64,000 nt of DNA from Phenylobacterium sp. J367 (GCF_024699985.1 NZ_JAJONA010000002.1:62001-126000); one strand, 5' to 3'. Shown: positions 46,732 to 56,770, counted from the first letter of the stretch. The notes: a model not told the origin generated them from the sequence alone. A program made the numbers and translations.

Positions 46732-47560
46732 ATGGGCGGCAGCCTTCATCTGCACCTCTCGACCGTTTCCTCCGGCGCGAACACCGCGACGATTACCCGC
46801 GCCGTGGAGCTCGCGCAGCGCCTGGGCGCAGAGATCGAAGCGACGATCTCCGTTATCGACGTTGCGCCGATGGGCCATTGGTCCAGTCCCTACTTCGCGG
46901 GGGCCATCCTGGAGCTGGAAAACGACTTCGCGCACGCGCGGCGAGGCTTTCGCGAAGATGGTAGCCGATATCTGCGCGGCGCACGGCGTGGAGCACCACG
47001 TCACGTCCTACGTCGTCGATCAGGTTGCCGATCGGCGCCCAGGGCGTACGGCGCGTACGCACGATCTCAGCATCGTGGGGCTAGCGGAAGGAGACGGCGA
47101 CGCACGCCGAACCGTGGAGGATCTCGTGTTCGGAAGCGGCCGGCCGGTGCTCGTCCTCCCCGCCAGCCAAGTGGAGCCGCTCGTTCTAAACCGGGTCTGC
47201 GTCGCCTGGGACCACAGTGAACCGGCGGCTCGCACCCTGTCTCTGGCCCTGCCAATCCTCAAATGCGCGGAGCGGGTCGACGTTGTCACTCTCGACACCG
47301 GCCGCGTCCAGGCCGCGCCCGGGTCGGCTCGTGCGGCGGCGAATTACCTGCGTCGTCACGGCGTGCCCGCCCATCCTAGAACCCTGTCGCCCGATGGCCG
47401 CAAGCCTGGCGCTCAGTTGATCGAGACGGCGCTGTCGGAAGGAGCGAACCTCATGGTCATGGGGGCCTACGGGACGCCGCGGGTGAAGGAACTCGTTTTC
47501 GGCGGCGTCACCCGCACCGCCCTCGAGAAGCCCATCCTGCCGTTGCTCATCGCCAACTGA
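46732..47560 (+). CDS. universal stress protein, two-domain, one frameshift
   Basis: ATG 46732 after GGAGCATT (MGGSLHLHLSTVSSGANTAT). Same family and length as 5438. Break at about 46935-46950 in a CG-rich run between NDFAHAR and EAFAKMVADICAAHG. Second domain ends LMVMGAYGTPRVKELVFGGV. 275-276 aa. Confidence 0.87.
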
Positions 47561-47678
47561 CGCCTTCGCCCGAGCGGCTCGGAGCGCGGCTCTGCGGTCA
47601 CGGCCGCCTGCTCGGGCCAGGCATCAAAGCGTGTCTCACTTCGCAAAAGTACTCATCGAAACAAGTCTGGAGGACATC

Positions 47679-48240
47679 ATGGCTGAACTGGTTGTTGTCG
47701 GGTTCGAGGACCCGAAGGAAGCGGATCGAGCGCTCGCCGAGCTCACCCGGCTGCGGAAGGAGTACCTCATTGATTTAGAAGACGCCGTGGTCGTTATACG
47801 GGACCACGACGGACGCTTGCACATGAAGCAGAGCGTAGACCTCCTTCGGGCCGGCACAGCGACGGGTGGCCTGTGGGGGGGCGGCGTGGGGCTCCCTTGT
47901 CGGCCTGCTCTTCCTCAATCCGCTGATCGGCCTAGTAAGCGGCGCGGCGCTTGGCGCGGGGGCGGGGGCGCTGTCTGCGACGCTTACCGACTACGGGATC
48001 AACGACGACTTCATCCGCAACCTTGGGAAGACCCTGAAGCCGGACACCTCGGCCCTGTTCATCCTGGTGCGCAAGGTGCAACCGGAGAAGGTGCTGGGTG
48101 AGCTCTCCGGCTTCCGCGGCCAGGTCCTCCGCTCGTCCCTTTCGCCAGAACAGGAGAAGCAGCTTCAAGGAGCGCTGTCGGGCGCAGGCGTTTCTCTGCC
48201 GGGCAGCAAGCCGACCGCACACCCAGCAGCCGGCGCCTGA
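47679..48240 (+). CDS. DUF1269-family membrane protein, one frameshift
   Basis: ATG 47679 with GGAGGACATC. MAELVVVGFEDPKEADRALA, then VVVIRDHDGRLHMKQSVDLL, a glycine-rich hairpin of two helices (LVGLLFLNPLIGLVSGAALG) and DTSALFILVRKVQPEKVLGE. One G too many in the seven-G run at about 47876-47882. 186 aa. Function of DUF1269 is unknown; often stress-linked. Confidence 0.85.
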
Positions 48241-48246
48241 CAGGTC

Positions 48247-48813
48247 CTAGAAGGCATCGCCCACCTGGCGCTGTCGGCGCGGTCGGGTCAAGTTCGCGGT
48301 TCGCCTACAGGGCGGCCGCACCCTCGACCCGGCCGGGCCATCATCGTACTGAAAACCGACTCGTCTCCGCAGCGATCTGGTCGAAGCCGTTCTACGGCGG
48401 TAGCCGTCCTGGCAGCGGCGCGCTCGACATAGTCTCGCGACGGCGGACCTGGATTTGGGAGTTGCGGCTGCAGGCGTCTGCAGCGCGGTGAGGAGTAACG
48501 CACCGATCGAGAGCGCCGCAGGCAGAACCGTGGTTATGAGAAGGCCGCTCCAGGTTAGGTGACCGCCCAGCTGGCCATCGGCGCTGATCGCCATTCCCCA
48601 TCCGACCCAGGCTGCAGTCACGGCCAGCAGCGCCGCGGCGGTCTGCCAACGATCGCGGCGGCGCATCGCGGCTGCCACATGCGTCAGCTGCGGTTGGCCT
48701 CCCGTCGGCTCCTCCGATGCCGCATGGACATTCCGGCGCGTCAGACCATTGCAAGCGCCCGTGGTGGCCGCATCTGTCCTGGCGTCGGGGCAGATGAAGT
48801 TGAACCGCCTCAT
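48247..48813 (-). CDS. hypothetical two-span membrane protein behind leader 8
   Basis: 188 aa, ATG 48813 after GAGGAGG. Starts MRRFNFICPDARTDAATTGA; spans at about 70-92 (TAAALLAVTAAWVGWGMAIS) and 103-125 (GLLITTVLPAALSIGALLLT). After residue 130 the sequence turns Arg-rich and may be out of frame. Not recognised. Confidence 0.5.
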   Translation of the reverse strand: MRRFNFICPDARTDAATTGACNGLTRRNVHAASEEPTGGQPQLTHVAAAMRRRDRWQTAAALLAVTAAWVGWGMAISADGQLGGHLTWSGLLITTVLPAALSIGALLLTALQTPAAATPKSRSAVARLCRARRCQDGYRRRTASTRSLRRRVGFQYDDGPAGSRVRPPCRRTANLTRPRRQRQVGDAF

Positions 48814-48857
48814 GCGAGCCTCCTCAAGGGACGTGCTCAGGCGCGGCAACGTCCAGC

Positions 48858-48902
48858 GCCGCCGACATCGCGGTCTTGAGACCGCCAGAGGGGCCCGGCT
48901 GC
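48858..48902 (-). promoter_or_regulatory. structured leader element 8
   Basis: Minus strand: GCAGCC / GGCGGC outer stem, GGGCCCCTCTG core (48896-48886), hairpin GCGGTC/GACCGC, GATGTC (48869-48864). 44 nt before the ATG at 48813. Confidence 0.75.
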
Positions 48903-49217
48903 TTTCAGGAGGTGGAAAGGCCGCAGCGGCGCTTCAAGCCACCCGCGGATGAGGACTGGTCATCGCCGCAATGAGGACCAGCTACCCCGACGCGCCGCTC
49001 ACCAGGCTTATCCGCGAAGCTCGTCGTGCGAGAAGCGATAGAGCGTTAGCTCTCGCAGCCATTGACGCATCGCGCCGAACACAGCAAAGCGCAATCCGTC
49101 GCCGATCCAGGCGACGCCCTGGACCCCGTGACATGAACCCGGAAGGTCGAAGTCCCCTCTGTTAGCGACGCGCTGAGGGCGTTCGGCTCCTGGGGCGTCC
49201 TCGATAAGGAAGCCCCG
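48903..49217. other. intergenic region upstream of corA-like gene
   Basis: About 315 nt. Short frames on both strands, none with a recognisable domain. A minus-strand frame here contains LRFAVFGAMRQWLRELTLYR, which might be a small gene, but I see no start or ribosome site. Confidence 0.3.
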
Positions 49218-50196
49218 ATGCTCAACGCGTACCGCTGGAGCGACGACAAACTGGCGCGGCTGGAGCCCGCCGACGATCTGGCCATGCATGCGGTGTGGAT
49301 CGACCTGCTCGCTCCGACACAGGAGGAGGACCTCTTCGTCGAGAAGCTCGTCGGCCTGGACATCCCGACACGAGACGAGATGGATGACGTCGAGCCTTCG
49401 GCCCGTCTTTACGTTGAAGGCGGGGGATCATTCATGATCGCGACGGTCGCGGCGGGGCTGGAAACGGACGACCCGGTCAAAACGCCGGTCACCTTCATCC
49501 TGAAGGGACCGCAACTGGTGACGGTCCGCTACACCGACACACGGGCGGTCTCCGCGTTCGTGGCGCGAACGACCCAAAAGGCCGGCGAGCCGCTCGCATC
49601 AGGCGAAGCCGTCATGCTGGGGCTGATCGAGGCCGTGATCGACCGCTATGCGGACGCCCTGGAGCGGACCGGGGCCGAGATCGACGGCATCTCGCGGGCC
49701 GTCTTCCGCAAACGCCGGGGCAAGGCACTGGTCAGCCAGAACCTCCAAGGCATGATCGAACAGATCGGCAGGCAGGGGTGAGCTTCTCGCCATGATCCGG
49801 GAGAGCCTGTCGAGCGTGCAGCGGGTGTTGAGCTACCATGCGGCTCTCGACGTTAGCGCCCCGCGCACCAACAAGGAAGCCAGGCAGCGCCTTCGCCTTC
49901 TCCAACGCGACGCGTCGGCGCTGAGCGAACTGACCGACAGCATGTCCGGCAAGATCAACTTCCTGCTCGACGCGACCCTCGGCTTGATCAATCTGGAGCA
50001 GAACCAGATTATCAAGCTCTTTTCCGTCGCGGCCGTTGCGCTGCTGCCTCCGACCCTGATTGCGTCCATCTACGGCATGAACTTCGACCACATGCCCGAG
50101 TTGCGCTGGAGACTTGGCTACCCATGGGCGCTCGCATTCATGTTTCTTTCGGCCGCTGTCCCCTACTTTTACTTCCGACGTCGCGGATGGCTGTGA
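49218..50196 (+). CDS. CorA/ZntB-family metal ion transporter, one frameshift
   Basis: ATG 49218 after AAGGA. 325 aa when one G is removed from the GGGG at about 49776-49779 (GRQGELLAMIRESLSSVQRV). Long cytoplasmic helix, then two C-terminal spans with the YGMNF signature of the CorA selectivity loop. The final basic RRRGWL matches the family. Transports Mg2+ or other divalent cations. Confidence 0.88.
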
Positions 50197-50267
50197 CCGC
50201 TCGGTCAGTGACCGACTGACGGTGGCCTCGCAACACCGCTTACGTGGAGATGGATGAAAATGGGTGT

Positions 50268-50536
50268 TCACCCTTCCCCGTGGGCGCATGCAGCTCCGGG
50301 CGAGACTTCGCCAGAACCGCCGCGTTGCAGGACGCACCAGGAGAAGCGCTGCAGGTTGCCGGCAGGGGTGATGTGATCATGCTTGGCGGCGTAGAGCGTC
50401 TGGTAGTCTGGCCCGATCTCCTCCGCCAGTTTGGCTGGTTCGAACTGCTGCACATCCACCTCGCTGCAGCGGCTCGGGCCGTCCTTGGCAAAGGTGGCGA
50501 TGATCAGGAAACGGTGCTCTCCGCAGGTTCGCCGAA
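50268..50536 (-). pseudogene. C-terminal fragment of a SAM-dependent methyltransferase
   Basis: Minus strand: EHRFLIIATFAKDGPSRCSE, then EEIGPDYQTLYAAKHDHITP and LQRFSWCVLQR. This is the last ~75 residues of the class I methyltransferases found near DUF or thiol stress genes (ATFA.DGP.KCSGL, HxTP). The SAM-binding part is absent. Confidence 0.6.
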
Positions 50537-50791
50537 GTCTCAGGCCGAATTTACTCCAGGCTACAGGCCGCCAAGGCCGCGCTTCCGAGAAATGATGGTG
50601 CTCGGGGCTCGCCCCGGCCGCCTTGAAGGCGCGGCGACGGGCCGCTACATCTTGGCTGTCGGGCCTTCGGCAGACGCCCGGCTTTCAAGACGATCCTCAT
50701 CCAAGCGCTGCCCTGACCTGGGTCGACTCGGGGCGGGTGTTGGCGCGCGAAGTCCGCCGCCCCTCCGGGCAACCGCAGACGCGAGAGGGCC
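50537..50791. other. intergenic region
   Basis: About 255 nt with no recognised gene before the ATP-grasp-like ORF. Confidence 0.3.
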
Positions 50792-51778
50792 ATGCCGAAG
50801 GTCGCCATCATTTCGCGAGACAACCCCCTGGACCTGGACAACGGGCGGTTCCGCCATGTCGCCGCGAGCCTCCGGGAGACGGGGCTGGAGCCGATAGCCT
50901 GCGTCTACGATGAGGGGCGCGAAGCGGAGTTTGAGCGCGAGCTTCGGGACTGCGACGCAGCCCTGGTCTGGGTGAATCCGGTGCAGGACGGTCGATTCCG
51001 GCACGGGCTCGACCGGTTGCTTCGCGCGGCCGCCGCCGAAGGCGTCCTGGTCAGCGCCCATCCGGATGTGATCGACCGGATGGGCGTCAAGGCCGTGCTC
51101 GCGAGCACGGCCGAGTTGGGCTGGAGCGGCGACGCGCGATTCTACCCCACGGTCGCCGAACTCATCGAGGGCTTCCCCGCGCGGCTCGCGACCGGTCCGC
51201 GGGTGCTCAAGCAGAACCGCGGCCACAGCGGCATCGGCGTCTGGCGCGTGGAACTGCTGGATTCTGGCCAAGTGCGGCTGATCGAGGCGCGGGACCGCAC
51301 GCGAGCGGCGGAGCAACCGCTCGCTGACTTCCTCGCAGCCCGCGCGGACGAGCTCGTGCGGGTCGGCGGCTTCGTGGACCAGGCCTATCAGCACCGCCTC
51401 TCCGACGGCATGGTCCGCTGCTACATGTCGGGTGAACGCCTGGCGGGCTTCGGGTGGCAGAAGGTGCGGGCGCTGCTCGATCCTGACGGTGAGCCGACGC
51501 CGCCGCGCACCTACTCCGGCCCGGACGACCCGAGATTCCAGGCCCTGCGCCGGGCGCTTGAGGACCGCTGGGCGCCGGCGCTCGTTCGATCGCTGAGGCT
51601 TGCCACGGAAGACCTTCCGGCGCTCTGGGACGCGGACTTCCTGCTCGGGCCGAAGAATTCGGCAGGTGAGGACAGCTTCGTGCTCTGCGAAATTAACGTC
51701 AGCTCCGTATCGCCAATGCCGCAGGAGGCGCCTGCCGCCATCGCCGCGACAGTCGTGCGACGCCTGTCACGGCGATGA
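50792..51778 (+). CDS. Cj0069-family ATP-grasp-like protein
   Basis: 328 aa from ATG 50792 (MPKVAIISRDNPLDLDNGRF). VLVSAHPDVIDRMGVKAVLA, PRVLKQNRGHSGIGVWRVEL (nucleotide-contacting Lys-Gln-Asn strand and Gly loop) and FVLCEINVSSVSPMPQEAPA (metal-binding E-x-N end) fit the ATP-grasp plan of Cj0069/DUF6815 proteins. The substrate is unknown. Intact. Confidence 0.8.
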   Translation: MPKVAIISRDNPLDLDNGRFRHVAASLRETGLEPIACVYDEGREAEFERELRDCDAALVWVNPVQDGRFRHGLDRLLRAAAAEGVLVSAHPDVIDRMGVKAVLASTAELGWSGDARFYPTVAELIEGFPARLATGPRVLKQNRGHSGIGVWRVELLDSGQVRLIEARDRTRAAEQPLADFLAARADELVRVGGFVDQAYQHRLSDGMVRCYMSGERLAGFGWQKVRALLDPDGEPTPPRTYSGPDDPRFQALRRALEDRWAPALVRSLRLATEDLPALWDADFLLGPKNSAGEDSFVLCEINVSSVSPMPQEAPAAIAATVVRRLSRR

Positions 51779-51877
51779 GGCTGAGATAAGCTCCGCCGGA
51801 CCTGGGGTTTGGCCGACATTGTGCGGCATGGCCTGGTCGCCCGTATTTTGCGGTTTGTTCGATGCTGCGCGGCCTCA

Positions 51878-51894
51878 TCTAAAACTGCCTTAAA
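51878..51894. promoter_or_regulatory. candidate response-regulator box before DUF1259 operon
   Basis: TCTAAAACTGCCTTAAA, identical to 62478-62494 upstream of the response regulator. On the other strand it is a direct repeat TTTAAG-N5-TTTAGA, like PmrA/QseB boxes. 84 nt upstream of the ATG at 51979. Confidence 0.65.
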
Positions 51895-51978
51895 CCGCAG
51901 CGTCCATGACTTGGCTCCGAAGCGCCGGCCGCCCCTCCTTGAGGGGGCGGCGGCCACCCATCCCGGAGGTTCGCGCAC

Positions 51979-52869
51979 ATGCCCAAGCAACGGTGGATCG
52001 GTCTGCTGGCCACGCTCGCCGCCTTCGCTGCTTCCGCCGGGCCAGCGGCCGCCGCTACCGACTGGGCCGCGGTGGGCAAGGCCCTGGGCAAGGACGGCTC
52101 CGTGCAGGCCGATGGAATCTACCGTGTAGGGCTTCCGCGGACCGACTTGCGGGTTACGCTGGATGGGACGCCCATCCGCCCTGCTCTCGCCCTCGGGTCC
52201 TGGCTGGCCTTTCAGGACATGGGCGACCACGCCATGGTGATGGGCGACCTCGTCTTGACGCATGACGAGGTGAACCCGGTCATGAAGGTGCTTGTGGAGA
52301 ACGGCCTCGAGATCACGGCCCTCCATAACCACCTGCTGCGCTCGCAGCCGGCCACGATGTACATGCATGTCGGCGGTCACGGCGACGCCGTGAAGCTAGC
52401 GTCCACCCTGAACAAAGCTCTGACGCTAAGCCGGACGCCTCTGAGCCCCGCGACGGCCGCCACGGCGCCGCCGATCGAGTTCCAGACCGCGAGGGTGGAA
52501 CAGCTCCTGGGCTACACGGGAAAGGCCAACGGCGGCGTCTATCAGTTCAGCATCCCGCGTGCCGAGCCAGTAAAGGAAGGCGGGGCCGTGGTCCCGGAAG
52601 CGATGGGCTCCGCCATCGTCCTAAACTTCCAGTCCACAGGCGGCGGCAAGGCGGCCATCACCGGCGACTTCGTGCTCACGGCCGACGAGGTGAACCCTGT
52701 GATCCGGGCCCTGCGGGCCAGCGGCATCGAGGTCACGGCGCTGCACAACCACATGCTCGACGACCAGCCACGGCTGTTCTTCCTGCACTTCTGGGCCAAT
52801 GACGAGGCCCAGAAGCTCGCGCGCGGGCTGCGCTCCGCCCTCGACCACGTGAAGGTTTCGCGACCATGA
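51979..52869 (+). CDS. DUF1259 (LppY/LpqO-like) secreted protein
   Basis: 296 aa with a signal peptide (WIGLLATLAAFAASAGPAAA). Two tandem DUF1259 repeats: VMGDLVLTHDEVNPVMKVLV with ITALHNHLLRSQPATMYMHV, and ITGDFVLTADEVNPVIRALR with VTALHNHMLDDQPRLFFLHF. The HNH-like His pairs may bind metal. First gene of the chr-like operon; overlaps the next by 4 nt. Confidence 0.88.
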   Translation: MPKQRWIGLLATLAAFAASAGPAAAATDWAAVGKALGKDGSVQADGIYRVGLPRTDLRVTLDGTPIRPALALGSWLAFQDMGDHAMVMGDLVLTHDEVNPVMKVLVENGLEITALHNHLLRSQPATMYMHVGGHGDAVKLASTLNKALTLSRTPLSPATAATAPPIEFQTARVEQLLGYTGKANGGVYQFSIPRAEPVKEGGAVVPEAMGSAIVLNFQSTGGGKAAITGDFVLTADEVNPVIRALRASGIEVTALHNHMLDDQPRLFFLHFWANDEAQKLARGLRSALDHVKVSRP

Positions 52870-53273
52870 CCCGCGGGCGCTTCGCGCTCGCGGTCGCAGC
52901 CGCCTTCATTTTGGTCGCGAGCGCCGTGACGTGGGTGGTGGCGCGCGACAACCCGCCGACGCGTCCTGCGCCGGCCGCGATCGGAACCAACGGACCTCCG
53001 CTCAAGCCGACGGTGGGCGGGCTGGCGGCGATCTGCGAAGCCAATGGAGCCGATCCCCGGAGCTGGTGCGCCGCCTATCTGCTGGGGGCGCTGGATGCGA
53101 CCCAGGCCTTCGGGGCCGGAGGGCACAAGGCCGGCACTTGCGGGTTGAACTACACCCCGGAGCAGCTTGCGCCGATCCTTGTCGGCTGGTCGAAGCGCAA
53201 CCCGGACTTCGCGGAGTTTCCAATGATGGCAGGTGTCAACCTGGCGTTCCGCGAGGCGTGGCCATGCGGCTGA
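52866..53273 (+). CDS. Rap1a/Tai-like periplasmic protein
   Basis: 135 aa. N-terminal signal or anchor (FALAVAAAFILVASAVTWVV). SWCAAYLLGALDATQAF, CGLNYTPEQLAPILVGWSKR and AFREAWPC reproduce the Rap1a_Tai core with its Cys pair. In other bacteria this fold is an immunity protein; here it is more likely a domain reused in an envelope operon. Confidence 0.7.
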   Translation: MTRGRFALAVAAAFILVASAVTWVVARDNPPTRPAPAAIGTNGPPLKPTVGGLAAICEANGADPRSWCAAYLLGALDATQAFGAGGHKAGTCGLNYTPEQLAPILVGWSKRNPDFAEFPMMAGVNLAFREAWPCG

Positions 53274-53387
53274 CGTCGTCTATCGCGCGGACCGCACGAG
53301 GTCGCCGCCATGGCGCGCGAGCACCGCTCAAGCATCTGCAACCCGCGCCGATGGGGGCGCATACTCTTCGATGAGGAGACGGCAGTG

Positions 53388-54113
53388 ATGAGAACGGTGC
53401 TGATGCTTCTGACGGGGCTTCTCTCAGGGTGCGACGCCTCGGCGCCGCCGCCGGCGGCGAGCGCGATGCAGCCGGCCAGGGCGATGCCCGCGACGGTGCA
53501 GGTAGTGGACTTCGAGGCCGCGGCCGCCGGCCAGGCGCCGGCCGGCTTCACGACCGCCCTTACCGGTCGGGGACGTCCCGGGGTTTGGCAGGTGCAGCGG
53601 GCCGAAGGCGCCCCTTCGGGCGCCCTGGTCGTGGTCCAAACCGACGCCGACCGCACGAACTACCGCTTCCCGGTGCTCGTCTACGACGGCGTGTCAGCGA
53701 CGGACGTCGACGTGAGCGTCCGCTTCCGCACCGTGTCCGGCCGCGTCGACCAGGCCGCAGGTCTCGTCTGGCGATACCGCGACGCCGACAACTACTACGT
53801 CGTGCGTGCGAACGCCCTGGAGGACAACGTCGTTCTCTACAAGGTCGAGAATGGCAAACGCATCGACCTGCCCGTCAAGGGCGTGAGCGGAAAGACCTAC
53901 GGCGTCGACGCCGACGTGCCCGGCCAGGGCTGGGGCACGCTGCGGGTCGCAGCCCGCGGTCCCCTGTTCGAGGTATATTTGGAGGGGCGCAAGCTCTTCG
54001 AGGTCGAGGACGTCACCTTCCGCGGCGCCGGAAAGGTTGGGCTGTGGACCAAGGCCGACAGCGTCACCCAGTTCGATGACCTTTCAATCGCCAACCTCGA
54101 CACGCCGCGCTGA
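53388..54113 (+). CDS. LamG/DUF1080-like lipoprotein
   Basis: 241 aa from ATG 53388 with GAGGAG. Lipobox LLTGLLSGC at residues 7-15. Then a jelly-roll: VSVRFRTVSGRVDQAAGLVW, YYVVRANALEDNVVLYKVEN, KVGLWTKADSVTQFDDLSI. Resembles carbohydrate-binding/DUF1080 folds. Intact. Role in the operon unknown. Confidence 0.72.
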   Translation: MRTVLMLLTGLLSGCDASAPPPAASAMQPARAMPATVQVVDFEAAAAGQAPAGFTTALTGRGRPGVWQVQRAEGAPSGALVVVQTDADRTNYRFPVLVYDGVSATDVDVSVRFRTVSGRVDQAAGLVWRYRDADNYYVVRANALEDNVVLYKVENGKRIDLPVKGVSGKTYGVDADVPGQGWGTLRVAARGPLFEVYLEGRKLFEVEDVTFRGAGKVGLWTKADSVTQFDDLSIANLDTPR

Positions 54114-54125
54114 GGGGAACAGCTG

Positions 54126-55142
54126 ATGCGCCACCCGCTCCAGATGCTCGTCGCGATCGCGCTGCTCGTCACGGCCGGCGCTTGTTCGGAAAGGCCGCCC
54201 ACGAAGCCGGAGGTGGTGGTGTACACCTCCGTCGACCAGGTGTTCTCCGAGCCCGTGTTCCGCCGCTTCGAGGCGGACACCGGCGTGCGGGTGCGCAGTG
54301 TCTTCGACACTGAGGAGACGAAGAGCACGGGCATCTTGAACCGGCTCATCGCCGAGCGCGCCAATCCGCAGGCCGATGTGTTCTGGTCAGGAGATCCGGT
54401 CCGACCTTTCCTGCTGGTCAGCCGTGGCCTGGTCGAGCCGTACACACCCACAAGTGCAGCTGGAATTCCGCCCGCCTTCAAGAGCGCCCAGGGGCACTGG
54501 ACCGGGTCAGCGGCACGCGCCCGCGTCCTGCTCGTCAACCGCGAAAGGCTGGCGGGGCGCCGGCGCCGCGGTCCGTGCGCGATCTGGCCGACTCGCGCTG
54601 GCGGGGGCAGGCCGCCATCGCCAACCCGCTCTACGGCACCACGACGATGCATGTCGCCGCCTGGTTCGCAAACTGGGGGAGACGCCGAGGCGACGCGCTT
54701 CCTGGACGCGCTCAAGGCCAACGACGTGCGGATCGCCAGCTCCAACGGCGAGGTCAAGCGGCTGGTCACTTCGGGCGAGGTCGTGTTCGGCCTGACCGAC
54801 ACCGACGACGCATTCGACGCGGTGAAGAGCGGCGCGCCCGTGGACATCGTCTATCCGGATCAGGACGCCGGCGGCACGCTCGTCATGCCCACCAGCGTCG
54901 TGCTCATCCGCGGCGCGCCGCATCCCGAGGCGGCGCGGCGTCTGGCGGACTACCTGGTCTCGCCGCAGGCGGAGCGCATGATGGTCGACGCCGCGGCTCA
55001 CATGCCATTGCACGCCGATGTGGCGACGCCCGCCCATGTCGTGCCGGTGGCACGCATCCGCGCGATGAACATCGACTATGCGGCGCTCGCCGCGGTGATG
55101 GATCGCATTCAGCCGCAACTTCGCAAATGGTCCGGGCTATAG
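54126..55142 (+). CDS. iron-type ABC substrate-binding lipoprotein, two compensating frameshifts
   Basis: 338 aa frame. Lipobox LLVTAGAC at 14-21. VVVYTSVDQVFSEPVFRRFE is the Fe3+-binding protein (FbpA/FutA) start; later NPLYGTTTMHVAAWFANWG and VKRLVTSGEVVFGLTDTDDA. A stretch at about 54560-54680 is read in the wrong frame but the ends are in phase, so two opposite slips. Ligand is probably Fe3+, not proven. Confidence 0.8.
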   Translation: MRHPLQMLVAIALLVTAGACSERPPTKPEVVVYTSVDQVFSEPVFRRFEADTGVRVRSVFDTEETKSTGILNRLIAERANPQADVFWSGDPVRPFLLVSRGLVEPYTPTSAAGIPPAFKSAQGHWTGSAARARVLLVNRERLAGRRRRGPCAIWPTRAGGGRPPSPTRSTAPRRCMSPPGSQTGGDAEATRFLDALKANDVRIASSNGEVKRLVTSGEVVFGLTDTDDAFDAVKSGAPVDIVYPDQDAGGTLVMPTSVVLIRGAPHPEAARRLADYLVSPQAERMMVDAAAHMPLHADVATPAHVVPVARIRAMNIDYAALAAVMDRIQPQLRKWSGL

Positions 55143-55155
55143 TTCCGGCGCGCTC

Positions 55156-56770
55156 GTGAAGGCGCGGGACCTCGCGATCAGCGCGGCCGGGGCGGTCGTG
55201 GTCGTCGCCTGCCTGGGCGCCGTTGCTCTGGCCGCTGTTCGTCCTCCTCGCCGGGAGCGACGAGGCCGCGCCCAGCTTCGCGCCGCTCCGTGCCGTGGAG
55301 CCGTGGCTGCTGCTGGCTCGCACGCTGGCGCTCACGGCCGCGGTGCTGGCCGTCACGCTCGCCATCGGCCTTCCCATGGGCTTGCTGGTTGCGCGGACGG
55401 ACACACCGGGGCGCCGCATCGCGCTTGTCGCGCACGCCGCGCCGATGTTCGTTCCGCCCCTGTTGCCGGCGCTGGGATGGTTCTACCTATTTGGCCGGAA
55501 CGGCCTGATCGGCGGGGAAGCCTCCGCCGGCCTCCTGTTCAGCGACCTCGGCGCCGTGCTGGTGCTCGGGCTCACGTTCGCACCGATCGTCACCTCCCTG
55601 GCCGCGCTCGCCCTATGGAACGTCGATCCGTCGCAGGAGGAGGCCGCTCGCGTCGTCGCGCGGCCTCCACGGATCGTCGCGCGAATCCTGCTGCCGGCGA
55701 TCTTGCCCGCGATCGCCCTCGCCGCAGTGGTCGTCGCCGCGCTGACGCTCTCTGAAGTGGGCGCGCCGATGTTTCTGCGCGTGCGCACCTACGCGGCCGC
55801 GGTCTTCGCCCGATTGGGTGGAGTCGACTTCGCCCCCGCCGAGGCCTTCGTCCTCCTGCTGCCTGTCCTGGTCGTCGCGCTGGCGCTCGCAGCCGTGGAG
55901 CGACGGAGCATCGGGCGTCGGTCGTTCGCCGTCCTCGGCCTACGCAGCTTCCGGAGCGCGCCGTTCGCGCTTGGCCGATGGCGGTGGCCCGCCGCGGTGT
56001 TCTGCTGGAGCGTCACCGGCCTGTCGATCACGCCGCTCCTCGCGCTCGGGTGGCGCGCTGGGTTGCGCGGCTTCGCCGACCTGCCGCTCTGGATCGGCGG
56101 CGCGGTCTGGAACAGCCTCGTCCCGGCGGCCTGGGCCGCCTCGGCCATCGTGGCCCTGGGCGTCGTGCTCGGCCCGCTGCTGAGCCGCAGAGATCGTGCG
56201 GCGACCCGCCTCGACCTCGTCGCACTACTGGCCTTCGTGGCGCCCGGCGCGCTGCTGGGCGTCGGCTTGGCGGCGATCTGGAACCAGCCGGAAACGGCCT
56301 GGGTGTATCAGACGTCCGCCATCATCGTGCTGGGCTTCGTCGGCCGCTACGCCGTCGTCGGCGTGCGGACCCTCGCCGTCGCATGCACGCAGACGCCCGC
56401 GCAGATCGAGGACGCCGCCCGGGTCTTCGGTGCAGGCTATCTGCGGACGTTGGCGGGCATCGTGGTCCCGCTCCACTGGCGGGCCATTCTCGGCGCCTGG
56501 GTGTTCGCCATGGTGTTTTGCCTGCGCGACCTGGAGACGGCCGTCCTCTACTATCCGCCCGGCCGAGCGCCGCTGGCGGTCCGCGTCTTCACCCTCGAGG
56601 CCAACGGCCCCGAACCTGTCGTCGCGGCGCTCGCCAGCGTGCAGGTCCTTCTCACGCTGGCGCTGCTCGGCTTTGCCCTGGGAGCGGCGGCGATGCGGCC
56701 AAGGGCCCATGACGACACTTCGGTTCGACAACGTCAGCCTGAGTTTCGGGAGCACGCCGGCGCTCTCTGA
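55156..56770 (+). CDS. ABC iron-type permease (FbpB-like, two-domain), frameshifts at both ends
   Basis: Starts at GTG 55156 (MKARDLAISAAGAVVVVACL), changes frame at about 55215 to LLWPLFVLLAGSDEAA. About 12 helices with two EAA loops (EEAARVVARPPRIVARILLP and EDAARVFGAGYLRTLAGIVV). The last 20 codons overlap the ATPase gene; the true stop is probably the ATGA at 56709-56712 after one more slip. Confidence 0.82.

Noticed and set aside
50203..50222. Palindromic GGTCAGTGACC after the CorA-like gene as a terminator
   Set aside because: The loop would be one base and there is no T run; too weak to call.
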